Assembly: GCA_015486915.1 (NCBI GenBank)
Contig: WFQS01000017.1
Span: 1-5,499, forward strand
DNA from: Desulfobacteraceae bacterium
GTDB lineage: Bacteria; Desulfobacterota; Desulfobacteria; Desulfobacterales; Desulfobacteraceae
Direction of reading: 5' to 3'
Length of the DNA: 5,499 nucleotides
In this document: positions 5,420-5,499 of the stretch, piece after piece
How the letters are laid out: the number at the start of each line of letters is the position of its first letter
How positions within the stretch are numbered: the first letter of the stretch is position 1
Made by a program: the position numbers and the translations under genes
Notes under the pieces: generated by a model
Told to the model about the DNA's origin: nothing
What the model saw: the letters and a program-made list of their open reading frames with translations, nothing else
Database searches by the model: none

Positions 5420-5499
5420 TTATTCCACAATGGCCTTGAAAATTTCGAGGTCAAACACAGTATCAATGTCAAGAGAGCGTTCTGGTGGCATTATAAAAG
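5420..5499 (-). CDS. C-terminal end of acylneuraminate (nonulosonic acid) cytidylyltransferase, partial
   Basis: The minus-strand frame entering from the right edge ends at TAA (5420-5422) and gives 25 residues ending MPPERSLDIDTVFDLEIF-KAIVE. The R-S-x-D-I-D-T-x-x-D-x-x-I motif is the usual C-terminus of the NeuA/PseF/LegF family, which activates sialic, pseudaminic or legionaminic acid as the CMP-sugar. Only the tail is visible, so the exact sugar and completeness of the gene cannot be judged. It probably shares a transcript with the DUF2920 gene 19 bases downstream. Confidence 0.65.
   Translation of the reverse strand, partial: FIMPPERSLDIDTVFDLEIFKAIVE

Noticed and set aside
4943..5439. 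Two + strand open frames opposite the DUF2920 gene
   Set aside because: They are antisense shadows of a conserved coding sequence and have no supporting signals.

Overview
The window reads as an AT-rich genome, most likely a sulfate-reducing-type Desulfobacterota (Desulfobacterales-like). This is inferred from protein character: a plant-type dihydrodipicolinate reductase, a DUF1232/J-domain fusion, and a group II intron type I associate with these bacteria. No 16S or other decisive marker is present. The window falls into two halves of different style.

Left half (1-2817, + strand): a compact operon of three genes. First is a 5'-incomplete aminoglycoside-phosphotransferase-fold kinase related to AmgK-type sugar kinases. 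Next, 12 bases on, is a plant-type DapB (lysine/diaminopimelate pathway). Third, overlapping it by ATGA, is a small membrane-anchored protein with DUF1232 at the N-terminus and a J domain at the C-terminus. A hairpin with a T-run at 2778-2817 closes the operon. All three proteins carry low-complexity or tandem-repeat insertions in linkers or near termini, while the catalytic motifs stay intact.

Middle (2818-4197): accessory DNA and wreckage. A minus-strand XRE/HTH regulator of antitoxin type (2994-3350) has no partner toxin gene in view. Two adjacent palindromes (3421-3443 and 3446-3469) overlap its predicted promoter. Next come a minus-strand C-terminal fragment of a PfkB-family sugar kinase (3577-3798) and, abutting it on the + strand, a remnant of a group II intron (about 3781-4163). 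The intron has lost its 5' part and almost all of its reverse-transcriptase gene. It keeps the RT start, a domain V-like hairpin and a domain VI-like stem.

Right half (4198-5499, minus strand): a DUF2920-type predicted alpha/beta hydrolase and, upstream of it, the last 25 codons of what looks like an acylneuraminate (nonulosonic acid) cytidylyltransferase. Together with the PfkB fragment this looks like the downstream edge of a surface-sugar or flagellin-glycosylation locus that was cut short by intron insertion and deletion. I see no tRNA, rRNA or CRISPR array. I do not see a clearly new multi-gene system. The most unusual items are the internally deleted intron scar at the end of the sugar locus, the twin operator in front of the orphan antitoxin-like gene, and the shared low-complexity insertions in the left operon.
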